DNA of 64,000 nucleotides from Seohaeicola_A nanhaiensis. GTDB lineage: Bacteria > Pseudomonadota > Alphaproteobacteria > Rhodobacterales > Rhodobacteraceae. Of this stretch, positions 8,844 to 19,241 are shown piece after piece; position 1 is the stretch's first letter, and the number at the start of each line of letters is the position of its first letter. Both the position numbers and the translations under genes were made by a program. The notes below the pieces were generated by a model. It did not search any database and was not told where the DNA came from. It was given only the letters and a program-made list of their open reading frames with translations. The stretch is from positions 186,001-250,000 of the forward strand of contig NZ_JBHSGI010000024.1 in assembly GCF_042654245.1 (NCBI RefSeq). Reading direction: 5' to 3'.

Positions 8844-10217
8844 TCAGCAATTCGGCACGTTGACCGCCAGACCGCCCAGCGAGGTTTCCTTGTATTTCTC
8901 GCTCATGTCCGCCCCGGTCTGGCGCATCGTCTCGATACAGGCGTCCAGCGGGACCAGATGCGTGCCGTCGCCCCGCAGCGCCAGCGAGGCCGCGCTCACC
9001 GCCTTGATCGCGCCCAGTCCGTTGCGTTCGATACAGGGCACCTGCACCAGGCCTTTCACCGGGTCGCAGGTCATGCCCAGGTGATGCTCCAGCGCAATCT
9101 CGGCGGCATTCTCCACCTGCGCCGGTGTGCCACCCATCACGGCGCACAGCCCGGCGGCCGCCATTGCGCTGGCGCTGCCGACCTCCGCCTGGCATCCGGC
9201 CTCGGCCCCGCTGATGGAGGCGTTGTATTTCACCAGTCCGCCAATTGCGGCTGCGGTCAGCAGGAAGTCTTCCACATGCGCGCTCGACGCTCCGGGCACG
9301 TGATCGAGGTAATATCGCAGCACTGCCGGCACCACCCCCGCGGCCCCGTTGGTCGGCGCGGTGACCACCTGACCGCCGGCGGCGTTCTCTTCGTTCACTG
9401 CCATTGCATAAGCGCTCATCCAGTCGTTGATCACATGCGGCGGTGTGAGATTCAGTCCGCGCTCCGCCACCAGAGCGTCGTGGATCGCCTTCGCCCGCCG
9501 CTTGACGTACAGGCCGCCGGGCAGGGTGCCCTCGGTCGACAGGCCCCGGTCGATGCAATCGCTCATCACCTGCCAGATCCGCGCCGTCCCCGCCCGCAGG
9601 TTTGCCTCGCCATTGCGGGCAATCTCGTTCGCACGTTTCATCGCTCCGATCGACTTGCCCGAGCGGCGAGCCATGTCCAGCATTTCAGAGGCGCTCTTGA
9701 ACGGGTAGGGCACGGGCGCGCCCTCATCGGTCGCCTTGCCGGCCGCCAGTTCCTCCTCTGTCATCACGAAGCCACCGCCGATGGAGTAATAGACCTGGCT
9801 GAGGATAACGTCGCCCTGTGCGTCGGTCGCCATCAGGATCATGCCATTGGCATGGCCGGGCAGGGTGCGGTCATAGTCAAAGACCAGATCCCGGGACGGG
9901 TCGAAGCGCAGTTCCGGCAGGCCCTCCGGTGTGACCCTCTTCCTCGCGGCGATGTCTTCCAGCGCGGCAGCAGCCTTGTCGGCGTCATAGCTCGCCGGCT
10001 CGAAACCGGCGAGGCCCAGTATTGTCGCCCGGTCGGTGGCATGGCCTACCCCGGTGAAGGCCAGCGAGCCGTGCAGGCTGGCCCTGACTCCGGCAAAGGT
10101 GAAGGGCGCGGCGCGCATCTGCTGGAGAAACCGCGCGGCGGCCACCATCGGCCCCATCGTGTGGCTCGACGAGGGACCGATGCCGACCTTGAACATATCG
10201 AAGACAGAGAGAAACAT
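8844..10217 (-). CDS. sdaA: L-serine ammonia-lyase, single-chain iron-sulfur type
   Basis: It deaminates L-serine to pyruvate and ammonia using a [4Fe-4S] cluster. The 457-residue product has the N-terminal FDMFKVGIGPSSSHT block and the C-terminal alpha domain with EAGCQAEVG, LCAVMGG and MTCDPVKGLVQVPCIERN, which contain cysteines expected to bind the cluster. Both domains are on one chain, as in SdaA/SdaB. The start ATG shares one base with the GST gene stop (TGATG on the minus strand), so the two are co-translated. The protein appears intact. Confidence 0.96.
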   Translation of the reverse strand: MFLSVFDMFKVGIGPSSSHTMGPMVAAARFLQQMRAAPFTFAGVRASLHGSLAFTGVGHATDRATILGLAGFEPASYDADKAAAALEDIAARKRVTPEGLPELRFDPSRDLVFDYDRTLPGHANGMILMATDAQGDVILSQVYYSIGGGFVMTEEELAAGKATDEGAPVPYPFKSASEMLDMARRSGKSIGAMKRANEIARNGEANLRAGTARIWQVMSDCIDRGLSTEGTLPGGLYVKRRAKAIHDALVAERGLNLTPPHVINDWMSAYAMAVNEENAAGGQVVTAPTNGAAGVVPAVLRYYLDHVPGASSAHVEDFLLTAAAIGGLVKYNASISGAEAGCQAEVGSASAMAAAGLCAVMGGTPAQVENAAEIALEHHLGMTCDPVKGLVQVPCIERNGLGAIKAVSAASLALRGDGTHLVPLDACIETMRQTGADMSEKYKETSLGGLAVNVPNC

Positions 10218-10921
10218 CAGGTGGCCGATCCTTCCGGAGGAGAAGCAAGTTGCGGGGCAGTAAAGGGCCGCGGCCCGAGCCCTTCGGCAGCAGCTGCGGC
10301 CCGCGTGGCCGGGCGGCCTTCCAGCCCGCCCAGGAGAGCCGAAAGGTTCCGCGTATCCTCCAGTTGGAACCAGCTGCGGTCAAAGGTGCGCGGGTAGAGC
10401 GCCATCCAGCGCATCAGACAGGCGATGTACCAGCACAGTCCCGAAGGCGACGCTGCGTCAAACCAGGCAGGTCGGGCACCCGCCACTGCGTCGAGAGTCG
10501 CCAGATGCCGCGCCAGGCGATTCTGCATCTGCGATACCAGCAGAGCCTGCGCGCCCGGATCCTCGCCGATATAGCTGGCTGGATAGAAGGTGACGCGCAA
10601 ATCGGCATGCAGGGTGTTGGACGCAAAGAACAGCCATTTGAGATAGTCGCCCCTTGCGGCATCGGCGGGTTCTGGGGCGAAGCCATGCCGATCGTGCAGC
10701 CACAGCAGGATTGCCGCCGTCTCGAAGATTGCGCCTTCGGGCGTTTCAAGGACCGGGATCAACCCGTTCGGGTTAAGCCGCAGATAGTCCGGCGCCTTGT
10801 GACCCGTCCGGGTCCGGTCGACCAGCGCCGTTTCATAGGACAGTTGACGGTCCTCCAAAAACAGGCGGATGACCAGCGAGGCGTTGTCGGGGGCATAGTG
10901 CAGGCGGTAGAACGGGCGCAT
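10217..10921 (-). CDS. Glutathione S-transferase family protein
   Basis: A 234-residue protein with an N-terminal thioredoxin-like fold: residues 1-80 include the strand NGLIPVLET and the helix start ETAAILLWLHDRHG, typical of GST glutathione sites. An all-helical C-terminal half follows. The frame is open further to 11170, but ATG at 10921 (MRPFYRLHYAP) begins the fold directly. The active-site residue near the N-terminus is not Cys; a serine in NASLVIRL is a candidate. It precedes and overlaps sdaA by one base. The substrate is unknown. Confidence 0.85.
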   Translation of the reverse strand: MRPFYRLHYAPDNASLVIRLFLEDRQLSYETALVDRTRTGHKAPDYLRLNPNGLIPVLETPEGAIFETAAILLWLHDRHGFAPEPADAARGDYLKWLFFASNTLHADLRVTFYPASYIGEDPGAQALLVSQMQNRLARHLATLDAVAGARPAWFDAASPSGLCWYIACLMRWMALYPRTFDRSWFQLEDTRNLSALLGGLEGRPATRAAAAAEGLGPRPFTAPQLASPPEGSAT

Positions 10922-11136
10922 GGACGCTTGGATAGCGCATAACTTAGTCCTCGCGAGGCCAAAACCGACATTCGGCGGAGATTTGCGCTTCCGCGCGCCA
11001 GCGGGCACCCAGCGTCTGCGTCGCGCCGCCGATTGTGCCGACCAAGACGACAAAGACCGGGGAGCGCGTCCAATTCTCGCTCGCCCCGTCGCGCCATCTC
11101 TCTTATAAGCCCGCCAAACAAACCGGAGTCGGCCCG

Positions 11137-11925
11137 ATGCGCGGAACGCTTTCACCCATCGACAAGGCAAAGTACGCGGCCGCCCGTCGCGCGGCCGAAC
11201 TGGTCGAGGACGGAATGCGCGTCGGTCTCGGCACCGGCTCCACCGCTGCCTGGCTGGTGCGGTGCCTTGGCGAGAAGGTACGCGACGAGGGCCTGCGGAT
11301 CCGCGGCGTCCCGACCTCTACCCGCACCGCCGCCCTGGCGCGCGATGTCGGTCTCAACGTCATCGGTCTGGACGAAGCGCGCTGGCTCGACATCACCATC
11401 GACGGCGCCGATGAATTCGATGGCGATCTGAACCTGATCAAGGGCGGCGGCGGCGCCCTTTTGCAGGAAAAGATCGTCGCCGCAGCCTCGGACATGATGG
11501 TGGTGATCGCCGACGCCGGCAAGGAGGTCGAGACGCTGGGCGCCTTCCCCCTGCCGATCGAAGTTATCCCCTTCGGCTGGCAGACGACGCAGGCGCTGGT
11601 TGAAGAAACACTGATTTCGCTGGATGTGCTCGGCCGCAACACCTCGCTGCGCATGAACGGCGCAAGTCCCTTCGTGACGGATGAGGGCAACTATATCCTC
11701 GATCTGCACCTCAACCGCATCGGCAATCCGCGCCAGCTGGCCCTGGTGATCAACCAGATGCCCGGCGTGGTGGAAAACGGGCTGTTCATCGATATCTGCG
11801 ACATGGTCTGCATCGGTTTCGGGGATGGCCGCGTCGAGATGCGCGATATCAACAAGGGCACCATCGCGCACGAACGCCTCGATTTCACCGAGACGGACAA
11901 CCTGTTCAGCGATCTCGCCGACTGA
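11137..11925 (+). CDS. rpiA: Ribose-5-phosphate isomerase A
   Basis: RpiA interconverts ribose 5-phosphate and ribulose 5-phosphate in the pentose phosphate pathway. At 262 residues it contains the phosphate-binding GLGTGSTA (near residue 30), the catalytic DGADE (near residue 90) and KGGGGALLQEK. The frame is open to 11035, but ATG at 11137 has a GGAG about ten bases upstream and gives a normal N-terminus (LSPIDKAKYAAARRAAELV). It is divergent from the GST-sdaA pair and followed by tandem hairpins. Confidence 0.95.
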   Translation: MRGTLSPIDKAKYAAARRAAELVEDGMRVGLGTGSTAAWLVRCLGEKVRDEGLRIRGVPTSTRTAALARDVGLNVIGLDEARWLDITIDGADEFDGDLNLIKGGGGALLQEKIVAAASDMMVVIADAGKEVETLGAFPLPIEVIPFGWQTTQALVEETLISLDVLGRNTSLRMNGASPFVTDEGNYILDLHLNRIGNPRQLALVINQMPGVVENGLFIDICDMVCIGFGDGRVEMRDINKGTIAHERLDFTETDNLFSDLAD

Positions 11926-11963
11926 ACCTCTGCCTGGCGCTGCAACCGTGGCGGCCGCGATGG

Positions 11964-12002
11964 TCGCGCCTTCGGCGCGAGGCCTCCGGCGGAGGTATTT
12001 TT
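11964..12002 (+). terminator. Tandem hairpins after rpiA
   Basis: Two adjacent hairpins follow rpiA: TCGCGCC-ttc-GGCGCGA (11964-11980) and CCTCC-ggc-GGAGG (11983-11995), the latter directly followed by TATTTTT. The second has the form of an intrinsic terminator. The remaining bases to gor (12003-12192) show no gene. Confidence 0.7.
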
Positions 12003-12192
12003 GAACCAGAGAAGGCGGGGGCGCCGGCGCTACGGGACAAGGGCGGCGCACAGCGACCCAAAGGCGCATGCGACCTGACCCAAATGTGATCCATCCCCCT
12101 TGGAAGGAAGCGCCGCAATGCCCAAGTTCTATGGTCATGAACCGGCGCTTGTGAAATAAACCGGCGGAGCGGATGTCTGGGACAGGCGACGG

Positions 12193-13545
12193 ATGACTTT
12201 CGACTATGATCTTTTCGTGATTGGCGGCGGCTCGGGCGGGGTCCGGGCCGCGCGGGTGGCTGCGGGGGAAACCGGCGCAAAAGTCGCACTGGCAGAGGAA
12301 GACCGCTATGGCGGGACCTGCGTCATTCGCGGGTGTGTGCCCAAAAAGTTGATGGTCTTTGCCTCTGAGTTCTCGCACCTCTCGGCCAACGCGGCAGGAT
12401 ACGGCTGGAACATTCCGCAAGGCACCTTCGACTGGACCGCGTTCCGCACCCGGCTTGATGCAGAGCTGGACCGGCTTGAAGGCATCTACCGACGTCTTCT
12501 GAACACTGCCGGGGTCGAGACCTTCGACACCCGCGCCACACTGGTCGACGCGCATACAGTGCGATTTGCGAATGGCGACACCAGGACGGCCAAGCATATT
12601 CTTGTCGCAACTGGCGGCCATCCGACCCTGCCCGACATCGACGGCAAGGAACTGGCGATCACCTCGAACGACATCTTCCATTTGGACAGCCTGCCCGAGA
12701 CGATGCTGATTGTCGGCGGTGGCTTCATCGCCTGCGAGTTCGCCTGCATTCTCGCCGGGATGGGCGTGAAGGTGACGCAGTTCTACCGCGGCGATCAGAT
12801 TCTGCGTGGCTTTGATGACGAGGCACGCAACCTTCTGGCGCACGAGATGCGCCGCAAAGGCGTCGATCTGCAGGTGAACATCAACGTCACCGGGATCGAG
12901 CAGGATGGCGACGCAGTCAGGGTCACGGATACCAACGGCGATACCCGGACTTTTGGCAAGGTGCTGTTCGCGACCGGACGCGCGCCCAATACTGCGGGTC
13001 TGGGGCTCGTCGAACTGGGTGTCGAGTTGAAACCGGGCGGCGCCATCGCGGTCGACGACTACAGCCAGACCGCCGTTCCGTCCATCTATGCGATCGGCGA
13101 TGTGACGGATCGCGTCAACCTGACCCCGGTGGCGATCCGCGAAGGTATGGCCTTTGTCGACACCGTGTTCCGTGGCAGGCCGACGCCGGTCGATCACGAC
13201 CTGATCCCCAGCGCGGTCTATACCCAGCCCGAACTGGGCACCATCGGTATCACCGAGGAACAGTTGAGCGAACCGGCGGAAATCTATTCGACCACCTTTC
13301 GACCGATGCAGACCGCGTTTATCGGTTCGGAGGATCGGGTGCTGATGAAACTTATCGTCAGCAAGGAAACGCGCCGCGTTCTTGGCTGTCATATCGTCGC
13401 ACCCAACGCGGGCGAGTTGATCCAGATGGCCGGCATCGCGATCAAGATGGGCGCGACAAAGGAAGATTTCGATCGCACCGTTGCGGTGCATCCCACGATA
13501 TCGGAGGAAATCGTGACGATGCGAACGGCGGTGCGCAGCGTCTGA
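12193..13545 (+). CDS. gor: Glutathione-disulfide reductase
   Basis: A 450-residue flavoenzyme that regenerates reduced glutathione with NADPH in the cytosol. The FAD motif GGGSGGVRAAR is at residues 11-21, the redox-active disulfide is Cys43 and Cys48 within GGTCVIRGCVPKK, the second nucleotide motif is VGGGFIACEFA, and the C-terminal dimer-interface His is in AVHPTISEE near residue 433. The GTC-IRGCVPKK form is that of glutathione reductase rather than lipoamide dehydrogenase or mercuric reductase. A large open frame on the opposite strand is a shadow. Confidence 0.95.
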   Translation: MTFDYDLFVIGGGSGGVRAARVAAGETGAKVALAEEDRYGGTCVIRGCVPKKLMVFASEFSHLSANAAGYGWNIPQGTFDWTAFRTRLDAELDRLEGIYRRLLNTAGVETFDTRATLVDAHTVRFANGDTRTAKHILVATGGHPTLPDIDGKELAITSNDIFHLDSLPETMLIVGGGFIACEFACILAGMGVKVTQFYRGDQILRGFDDEARNLLAHEMRRKGVDLQVNINVTGIEQDGDAVRVTDTNGDTRTFGKVLFATGRAPNTAGLGLVELGVELKPGGAIAVDDYSQTAVPSIYAIGDVTDRVNLTPVAIREGMAFVDTVFRGRPTPVDHDLIPSAVYTQPELGTIGITEEQLSEPAEIYSTTFRPMQTAFIGSEDRVLMKLIVSKETRRVLGCHIVAPNAGELIQMAGIAIKMGATKEDFDRTVAVHPTISEEIVTMRTAVRSV

Positions 13546-13619
13546 TTGGACGCGACAACCAATCCGGGTATAAGTGATTGCCGCGGCGCGCCGCGGCTGC
13601 AAGAGGAGAAACACACGGC

Positions 13620-14782
13620 ATGGCGGGCAACAGTGGCGGCCCCTGGGGGGGCGGAGGCTCTTCCGGCGGCGGAGGCAACCGGGGCAACGGCGGCGGGGAC
13701 GATCGCAACAACGGGGGCGGGCGCCGCCCGGAAGGGCAGGGAATTCCCGAAATCGACGATCTCGTCCGCAAGGGCCAGGAGCAGCTGCGCGTCCTGATGG
13801 GCGGACGCGGCGGCAACGGTGGCGGCGCCAACGGCCCGCGCCGGCCGGGCGGGCCGATGTTCACCCGTGGCACCGTCGGTCTTGGTGTGATCGCCGCCGT
13901 GGTGGTCTGGGGGCTCGCCAGCTTCTATACGGTCAAGCCCGAAGAGAAATCGGTCGAACTGTTCCTGGGCAAGTTCTCGGGCATCGGCGAGCCGGGTCTG
14001 AACTTCGCGCCCTGGCCGCTGGTCACCGCCGAGGTGATCCCGGTCACGCGCGAACAGACCGAACAGATCGGAGTCGGCCGTTCCGGGGGCCGCGATGATG
14101 ACGGGTTGATGCTGACCACCGACGAGAACATCGTCGACATCGACTTCCAGGTGGTCTGGAACATCACCGATCCCGCCAAATACCTGTTCAATCTCGCCGA
14201 GGCCAAGGAAACCATCCGCTCCGTCAGCGAGTCGGCCATGCGCGAGGTCATCGCCAAGTCCGAACTGGCGCCCATCCTGAACCGCGACCGCAAAAGCATT
14301 GCAGACGACGTTCAGATGCTGATCCAGACCACGCTCGACAGCTATAACTCGGGCGTGAACGTGGTGCGTGTCAACCTCGACAAGGCTGACCCGCCCGGTT
14401 CGGTGATCGACGCCTTCCGCGATGTGCAGGCGGCCGAGCAGGAGCGCGACCGCCTCGAACGGCAGGCCGACGCCTATGCGAACCGCGTTCTTGCCGGTGC
14501 CCGCGGTGAAGCCGCGCAGGTGCTGGAAGAGGCCGAAGGATATCGCGCCCAGGTCGTCAACGAGGCCGAAGGCGAGGCAAGCCGCTTCTCTGCCGTGCTC
14601 GAAGAATACCTCAAGGCGCCTGACGTGACACGCAAGCGTCTCTATATCGAGACGATGGAGGAAGTTTTCGGAAATCTTGACAAGATCATTCTCGATGAAG
14701 GCGCCGGCAACGGTCAGGGCGTAGTGCCCTATCTGCCGCTGAACGAGCTGCGTCGATCCGCACCCGAGAAGGAAAACCAGTG

Positions 14783-14783
<1 letters not shown>
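13620..14783 (+). CDS. hflK: FtsH protease modulator HflK
   Basis: HflK, with HflC, forms a large membrane cage that surrounds and restrains the AAA protease FtsH. The 387-residue protein has a Gly/Asn/Arg-rich cytoplasmic N-terminus, one membrane helix near residues 85-105, then a band-7/SPFH domain (EEKSVELFLGKF, EPGLNFAPWP) and a long helical region with repeated EAEG-type segments. ATG at 13620 follows AGGAG. The stop TGA overlaps the hflC start by one base. The group hflK-hflC-DUF2065-Deg protease is a frequent proteobacterial arrangement. Confidence 0.95.
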
Positions 14784-15688
<905 letters not shown>

Positions 15689-15697
15689 GGCGCGCGC

Positions 15698-15892
15698 TTG
15701 GGCAAGGTTCTTGTCGCATTCGGTCTTGTGCTGATCGTGGAAGGCGCGATCTGGGCGCTTGCACCGTCGAGCGTCGAGAAGATGCTTCAGGCCCTGCGCG
15801 ACCTGCCCGAACCAGCGCGCCGCCAACTTGGCGCGCTGGCCGTCGTGACGGGACTGATCCTGCTTTGGCTCGCCCGCTCCATCGGCGGCTGA
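15698..15892 (+). CDS. DUF2065 (YjeT-like) small membrane protein
   Basis: A 64-residue protein with two hydrophobic helices (residues 3-19 and 44-60) separated by a short Pro- and Leu-rich link. It matches the DUF2065/YjeT family, which regularly lies beside hflKC; its function is not known. The only reasonable start is a TTG at 15698, nine bases after the hflC stop, so weak initiation or coupling with hflC is likely. Confidence 0.75.
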   Translation: MGKVLVAFGLVLIVEGAIWALAPSSVEKMLQALRDLPEPARRQLGALAVVTGLILLWLARSIGG

Positions 15893-16036
15893 AGTCAGGG
15901 CACGGTCGGTCACATAAGCTTGAAGCTCCGTAACGGACTTTCCGGGGCCGGGCAAAGGGACTACATTGTTGCCAATGCGGCGGCGCCGCGCCCCGTGCCA
16001 TGCGGTGTCGCCTCCCATCGAGTGAGGAGATTACAC

Positions 16037-17521
16037 GTGCAGCCAAAGGCCATTTCGCGAACCCGCACCCTCAGACCCGCAAGCGACGCGCCAGTGCGAG
16101 TCTTCTGGTTCGGCATTCTTGCGCTGCTTGTCCTGTTCCTGCAGGCCACGCTGGCCCAGGCCCGCCCCGACAGTCTCGCCCCGCTGGCCGAACAGATCAG
16201 CCCCTCGGTCGTCAACATAACCACCTCGACCGTCGTCGAAGGCCGCACCGGGCCCCAGGGGATCGTGCCCGAAGGATCGCCCTTCGAGGATTTCTTCCGC
16301 GACTTCCAGAACCGCAACAACCCCAACGGCGAAGCACCGCGCCCTCGCCGATCGTCCGCGCTGGGCTCGGGGTTCGTGATCTCCGAAGACGGCTTTGTGG
16401 TCACCAACAATCACGTCATCGACGGCGCGGACGAGATCGAGGTCGAGTTCTTCTCTGGCAAGAAATTCCCCGCCAAGGTCGTGGGCACCGACAAGAACAC
16501 CGATATCGCTCTTCTCAAGGTCGAGGCCGATGCCCCGCTGCCCTTCGTCAGCTTCGGTGACAGCGATGCCGCCCGGGTCGGCGATTGGGTCATGGCGATG
16601 GGCAACCCGCTGGGCCAGGGTTTCTCGGTCAGCGTCGGTATCGTTTCGGCCCGCAATCGTGCGCTCTCGGGCACCTATGACGACTTCATCCAGACCGATG
16701 CCGCCATCAACCGGGGCAACTCGGGCGGGCCGCTGTTCAACATGGATGGCCAGGTCATCGGCGTGAACACCGCGATCCTGTCGCCCAACGGCGGCTCCAT
16801 TGGCATTGGTTTCTCCATGGCGTCCAACGTGGTGTCCAAGGTTGTGGGCCAGCTCAAGGAATTCGGCGAAACCCGGCGCGGGTGGCTCGGTGTGCGCATT
16901 CAGGACGTGACTGATGACGTGGCCGAGGCGATGGGTCTTGAAAAGGCCACGGGCGCGCTGATCACCGATGTTCCCGATGGGCCTGCCAAGGAAGCCGGTA
17001 TGCTTTCGGGCGACGTCATTACCAGCTTTGACGGCGTCGAGGTTGCGGATACCCGTGCCTTGGTCCGGCAGGTTGGCAACACACAGGTCGGCAAGGCCGT
17101 GCGCGTCGTTGTCTGGCGCGATGGCAAGACCCAGACGCTCAGTGTGACACTGGGCCGCCGCGAGGATGCCGAACGCGATACAAGCGCCGAAAGCGAAGGC
17201 TCGGAGGACAAACCGGACGTGACCGAAAAGTCGGTTTTGGGGCTCACTCTCAGCCCGCTGACCGACGACAAGCGCGGCGAACTGAACCTCAGCGATGACG
17301 CCGAGGGACTGCTGGTCACCGCTGTCGATGAGACCTCGGAAGCCTTCGAGAAGGGCTTGCGCGCGGGCGATCTGATCACCGAAGCCGGTCAGCAGAAGGT
17401 AACCAAACTGTCCGATCTCGATGCCCGCATCGCCGAGGCCTCCGAAGCCGGGCGCAAGTCGCTCCTGCTTCTGATCCGTCGTGCCGGCGAACCGCGCTTC
17501 GTCGCGCTTTCGCTCGAATAA
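16037..17521 (+). CDS. Periplasmic Do/DegP-family serine protease
   Basis: A 494-residue HtrA-type protease that degrades or refolds misfolded proteins in the periplasm. An N-terminal signal sequence (hydrophobic about residues 20-42, cleaved near AQARP) precedes the trypsin-like domain with catalytic His in TNNHVID (near 125), Asp in NTDIALL (near 155) and Ser in NRGNSGGP (near 228). Two PDZ domains follow (RRGWLGVRIQDV and the C-terminal LGLTLSPL region). GTG at 16037 is chosen because GAGGAG lies seven bases upstream; the frame is open further but without a signal peptide. A strong terminator follows. Confidence 0.93.
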   Translation: MQPKAISRTRTLRPASDAPVRVFWFGILALLVLFLQATLAQARPDSLAPLAEQISPSVVNITTSTVVEGRTGPQGIVPEGSPFEDFFRDFQNRNNPNGEAPRPRRSSALGSGFVISEDGFVVTNNHVIDGADEIEVEFFSGKKFPAKVVGTDKNTDIALLKVEADAPLPFVSFGDSDAARVGDWVMAMGNPLGQGFSVSVGIVSARNRALSGTYDDFIQTDAAINRGNSGGPLFNMDGQVIGVNTAILSPNGGSIGIGFSMASNVVSKVVGQLKEFGETRRGWLGVRIQDVTDDVAEAMGLEKATGALITDVPDGPAKEAGMLSGDVITSFDGVEVADTRALVRQVGNTQVGKAVRVVVWRDGKTQTLSVTLGRREDAERDTSAESEGSEDKPDVTEKSVLGLTLSPLTDDKRGELNLSDDAEGLLVTAVDETSEAFEKGLRAGDLITEAGQQKVTKLSDLDARIAEASEAGRKSLLLLIRRAGEPRFVALSLE

Positions 17522-17551
17522 AAGTAACGGGAGCCAGCCGCAAACGAATGA

Positions 17552-17580
17552 GGCCATGTGCTCTCGCACATGGCCTTTTT
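17552..17580 (+). terminator. Intrinsic terminator after the Deg protease gene
   Basis: A perfect 9-bp stem, GGCCATGTG with CACATGGCC and the loop CTCTCG, is followed immediately by TTTTT. It is a textbook intrinsic terminator 30 bases past the protease stop and closes the hflK-hflC-DUF2065-protease unit. Confidence 0.9.
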
Positions 17581-17582
17581 CG

Positions 17583-18085
17583 TTTTGAAATGCTTGCTGA
17601 AACGGCCTTCTGAAAACCAAGGCACTCCTTCGGCCGCTACAGGCCGGTCCCGGCAAATGGCCGGAGAACTCTTTACAGAACCAAGACACTCATTACGTCA
17701 CACGCCTTGTTACTCTTCACTCTACCGCCGGTTTCCCGGTCTGTTCCTGTCGGCGCGGGTGGCCAGGGACGGGGAAAGGGCCAGCCCGCGCCGATCAGGG
17801 TGTGTCAGAACCGCGCCGCATGAACGTGGGGAGGAGCGATGCGTCACTTGCGGTTCCTTCTTTCGTTGAGGCCGCTCTGGTTGGGATGGGACGGGGCGAC
17901 CTCATGCGTTCACAATCGCATCGGGGGACGCCAGCGTATGTGACCTGGTTCACAGAGGTCAAAAAACACCGGGATTGGATTTAAATATTTGATTTTGATG
18001 GATAAAAAATGTGACAACTATCGTTTTCCGCGCGGACGCTGGGCCCGCTTGCCAAACGTACTTCAGACTCGAGAGGTATTGACGG
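17583..18085. other. Gene-free convergent gap with an AT-rich patch
   Basis: About 500 bases between the protease terminator and the 3' end of the Crp/Fnr gene. Open frames here are short, have no convincing start context and resemble nothing I know. The base composition drops sharply at about 17960-18030 (runs such as TTTAAATATTTGATTTTGATGG), unlike the surrounding GC-rich DNA. No tRNA, clear hairpin-plus-T terminator or repeat was seen. A small RNA or degraded gene is possible but not supported. Confidence 0.4.
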
Positions 18086-18760
18086 TCAGAACTGATCCGG
18101 ATCTGCAAGGGCGTGCAGGGCCGGCCGGTCCACGACCATCAGCGCCCCGCGCGCGGAATCGACAACGCCCAGTTTCTTCCAGCCCGAGAGTGTCTTGGAC
18201 ACTGCCTCCCGGGTGGCGCCGACGAACTCCGCCAGTTCCGACTGACTGAGCGCCAGCGTGCTTGCCCCGCCTTCGGGGCGCTCGGTCAGATACAGGATCT
18301 TGCGCGCCAGACGGGTCGGCATCGGCAGGAAGACCTGTTCGTTCAGCTGCCGGTCCATCCAGCGCATCCGCTGGCCGGCCAGGTGAATCAGGTCGATCGC
18401 CAGTTCGGGTTCTTCCCGCACCTGATCCAGCACGTCGTCATATCGCACCCGCCGCAACACCGAAGGCTCCAGCGCCGTCACCGTCGCGGTGCGCTCGCCC
18501 GGATCGAACAGCGCGATCTCTCCGAACAGCGCGCCCGGCCGCAGCATGTTCAGCGCCAGCTTGCGTCCGTCCATCGAGAGCACGCTGACTTCCAGCAGCC
18601 CGTCGATCAGCGCATAGATTTCACGCGCCTCATCGCCCTGTTCGAACAGGACGTCACCTTGGTTCAGCTTCACCTCGTTGGCCAGCGAGGTCAGCATGTC
18701 GAGCAGCGTTTCGGAAGCCTGGCTCAGAAAACCGGACTTGGGCAGTTTATCGGTGAGCAT
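18086..18760 (-). CDS. Crp/Fnr-family transcriptional regulator
   Basis: A 224-residue regulator with an N-terminal cyclic-nucleotide-binding-like beta barrel (GDVLFEQGDEAREIYALIDG, then RPGALFGEIALFDPGERTATV, residues 30-95) and a C-terminal helix-turn-helix (LSQSELAEFVGATREAVSKTL, near residue 175). The FGEIALFDPGERTATV block resembles the CRP phosphate-binding cassette more than FNR. There is no N-terminal Cys cluster, so an oxygen-sensing FNR role is unlikely. The target genes and ligand are unknown. Confidence 0.9.
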   Translation of the reverse strand: MLTDKLPKSGFLSQASETLLDMLTSLANEVKLNQGDVLFEQGDEAREIYALIDGLLEVSVLSMDGRKLALNMLRPGALFGEIALFDPGERTATVTALEPSVLRRVRYDDVLDQVREEPELAIDLIHLAGQRMRWMDRQLNEQVFLPMPTRLARKILYLTERPEGGASTLALSQSELAEFVGATREAVSKTLSGWKKLGVVDSARGALMVVDRPALHALADPDQF

Positions 18761-18829
18761 GGGCGCGTCTCCTGAGGCTCGGCCAGACTAGCAAAGACGT
18801 CCCGTGGCACAAGGATTTTGCGCAGGCGA

Positions 18830-19207
18830 TCAGGCGTTGTCCGGTTGCGGCAGCAGCCCCAGCTTGCGCGCGGCCTCCACCGAGAGGGCAGAAGACCAGA
18901 TGCCCAGCGTGGCCTGATAGGACCGCACCGCCTCGTCCGTGGCTTCGCTTTGACTGCCGGTGATCGGCCCATGATACAGCCCGCGCGCAGCCAGCGCGCG
19001 CTGCACCGATGCGATGAACTCCGGCGTCAGAACCTCGGGGCAGGGCACCTGATAGCGCCGGGGCGTGCCGTCCGGCAGGCGCTCATCCTTCCAGCAGGCG
19101 CCGTCCGGCGCGACCAGATCCAGTTGGGACACGGTTTCCGGCTCCCGCGCCGCGCAGGCGCTCAGGAATAAGGCCGCCAGAAGGGCGGGCCGAAGGACAG
19201 GATTCAT
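18830..19207 (-). CDS. Peptidoglycan-binding-like lipoprotein
   Basis: A 125-residue predicted lipoprotein. The signal sequence ends in the lipobox LSAC with Cys18, so the mature protein would be anchored to a membrane. The region around residues 60-110 (TPEFIASVQRALAARGLYHGPITG, then AVRSYQATLGI) has the helix pattern of the PG_binding_1 domain. It lies 35 bases downstream of the dnaE2 remnant on the same strand and could be read from the SOS-controlled promoter upstream of that remnant. Its role is inferred as cell-wall association only. Confidence 0.75.
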   Translation of the reverse strand: MNPVLRPALLAALFLSACAAREPETVSQLDLVAPDGACWKDERLPDGTPRRYQVPCPEVLTPEFIASVQRALAARGLYHGPITGSQSEATDEAVRSYQATLGIWSSALSVEAARKLGLLPQPDNA

Positions 19208-19241
19208 GCTCGATGGCCTCTGACGGGCGGTTTGCGCCAGT

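Noticed and set aside
11152..13614. An 820-codon minus-strand frame across rpiA and gor
   Set aside because: It is antisense to two well-recognised genes, has no family resemblance and reflects the codon bias of GC-rich DNA.
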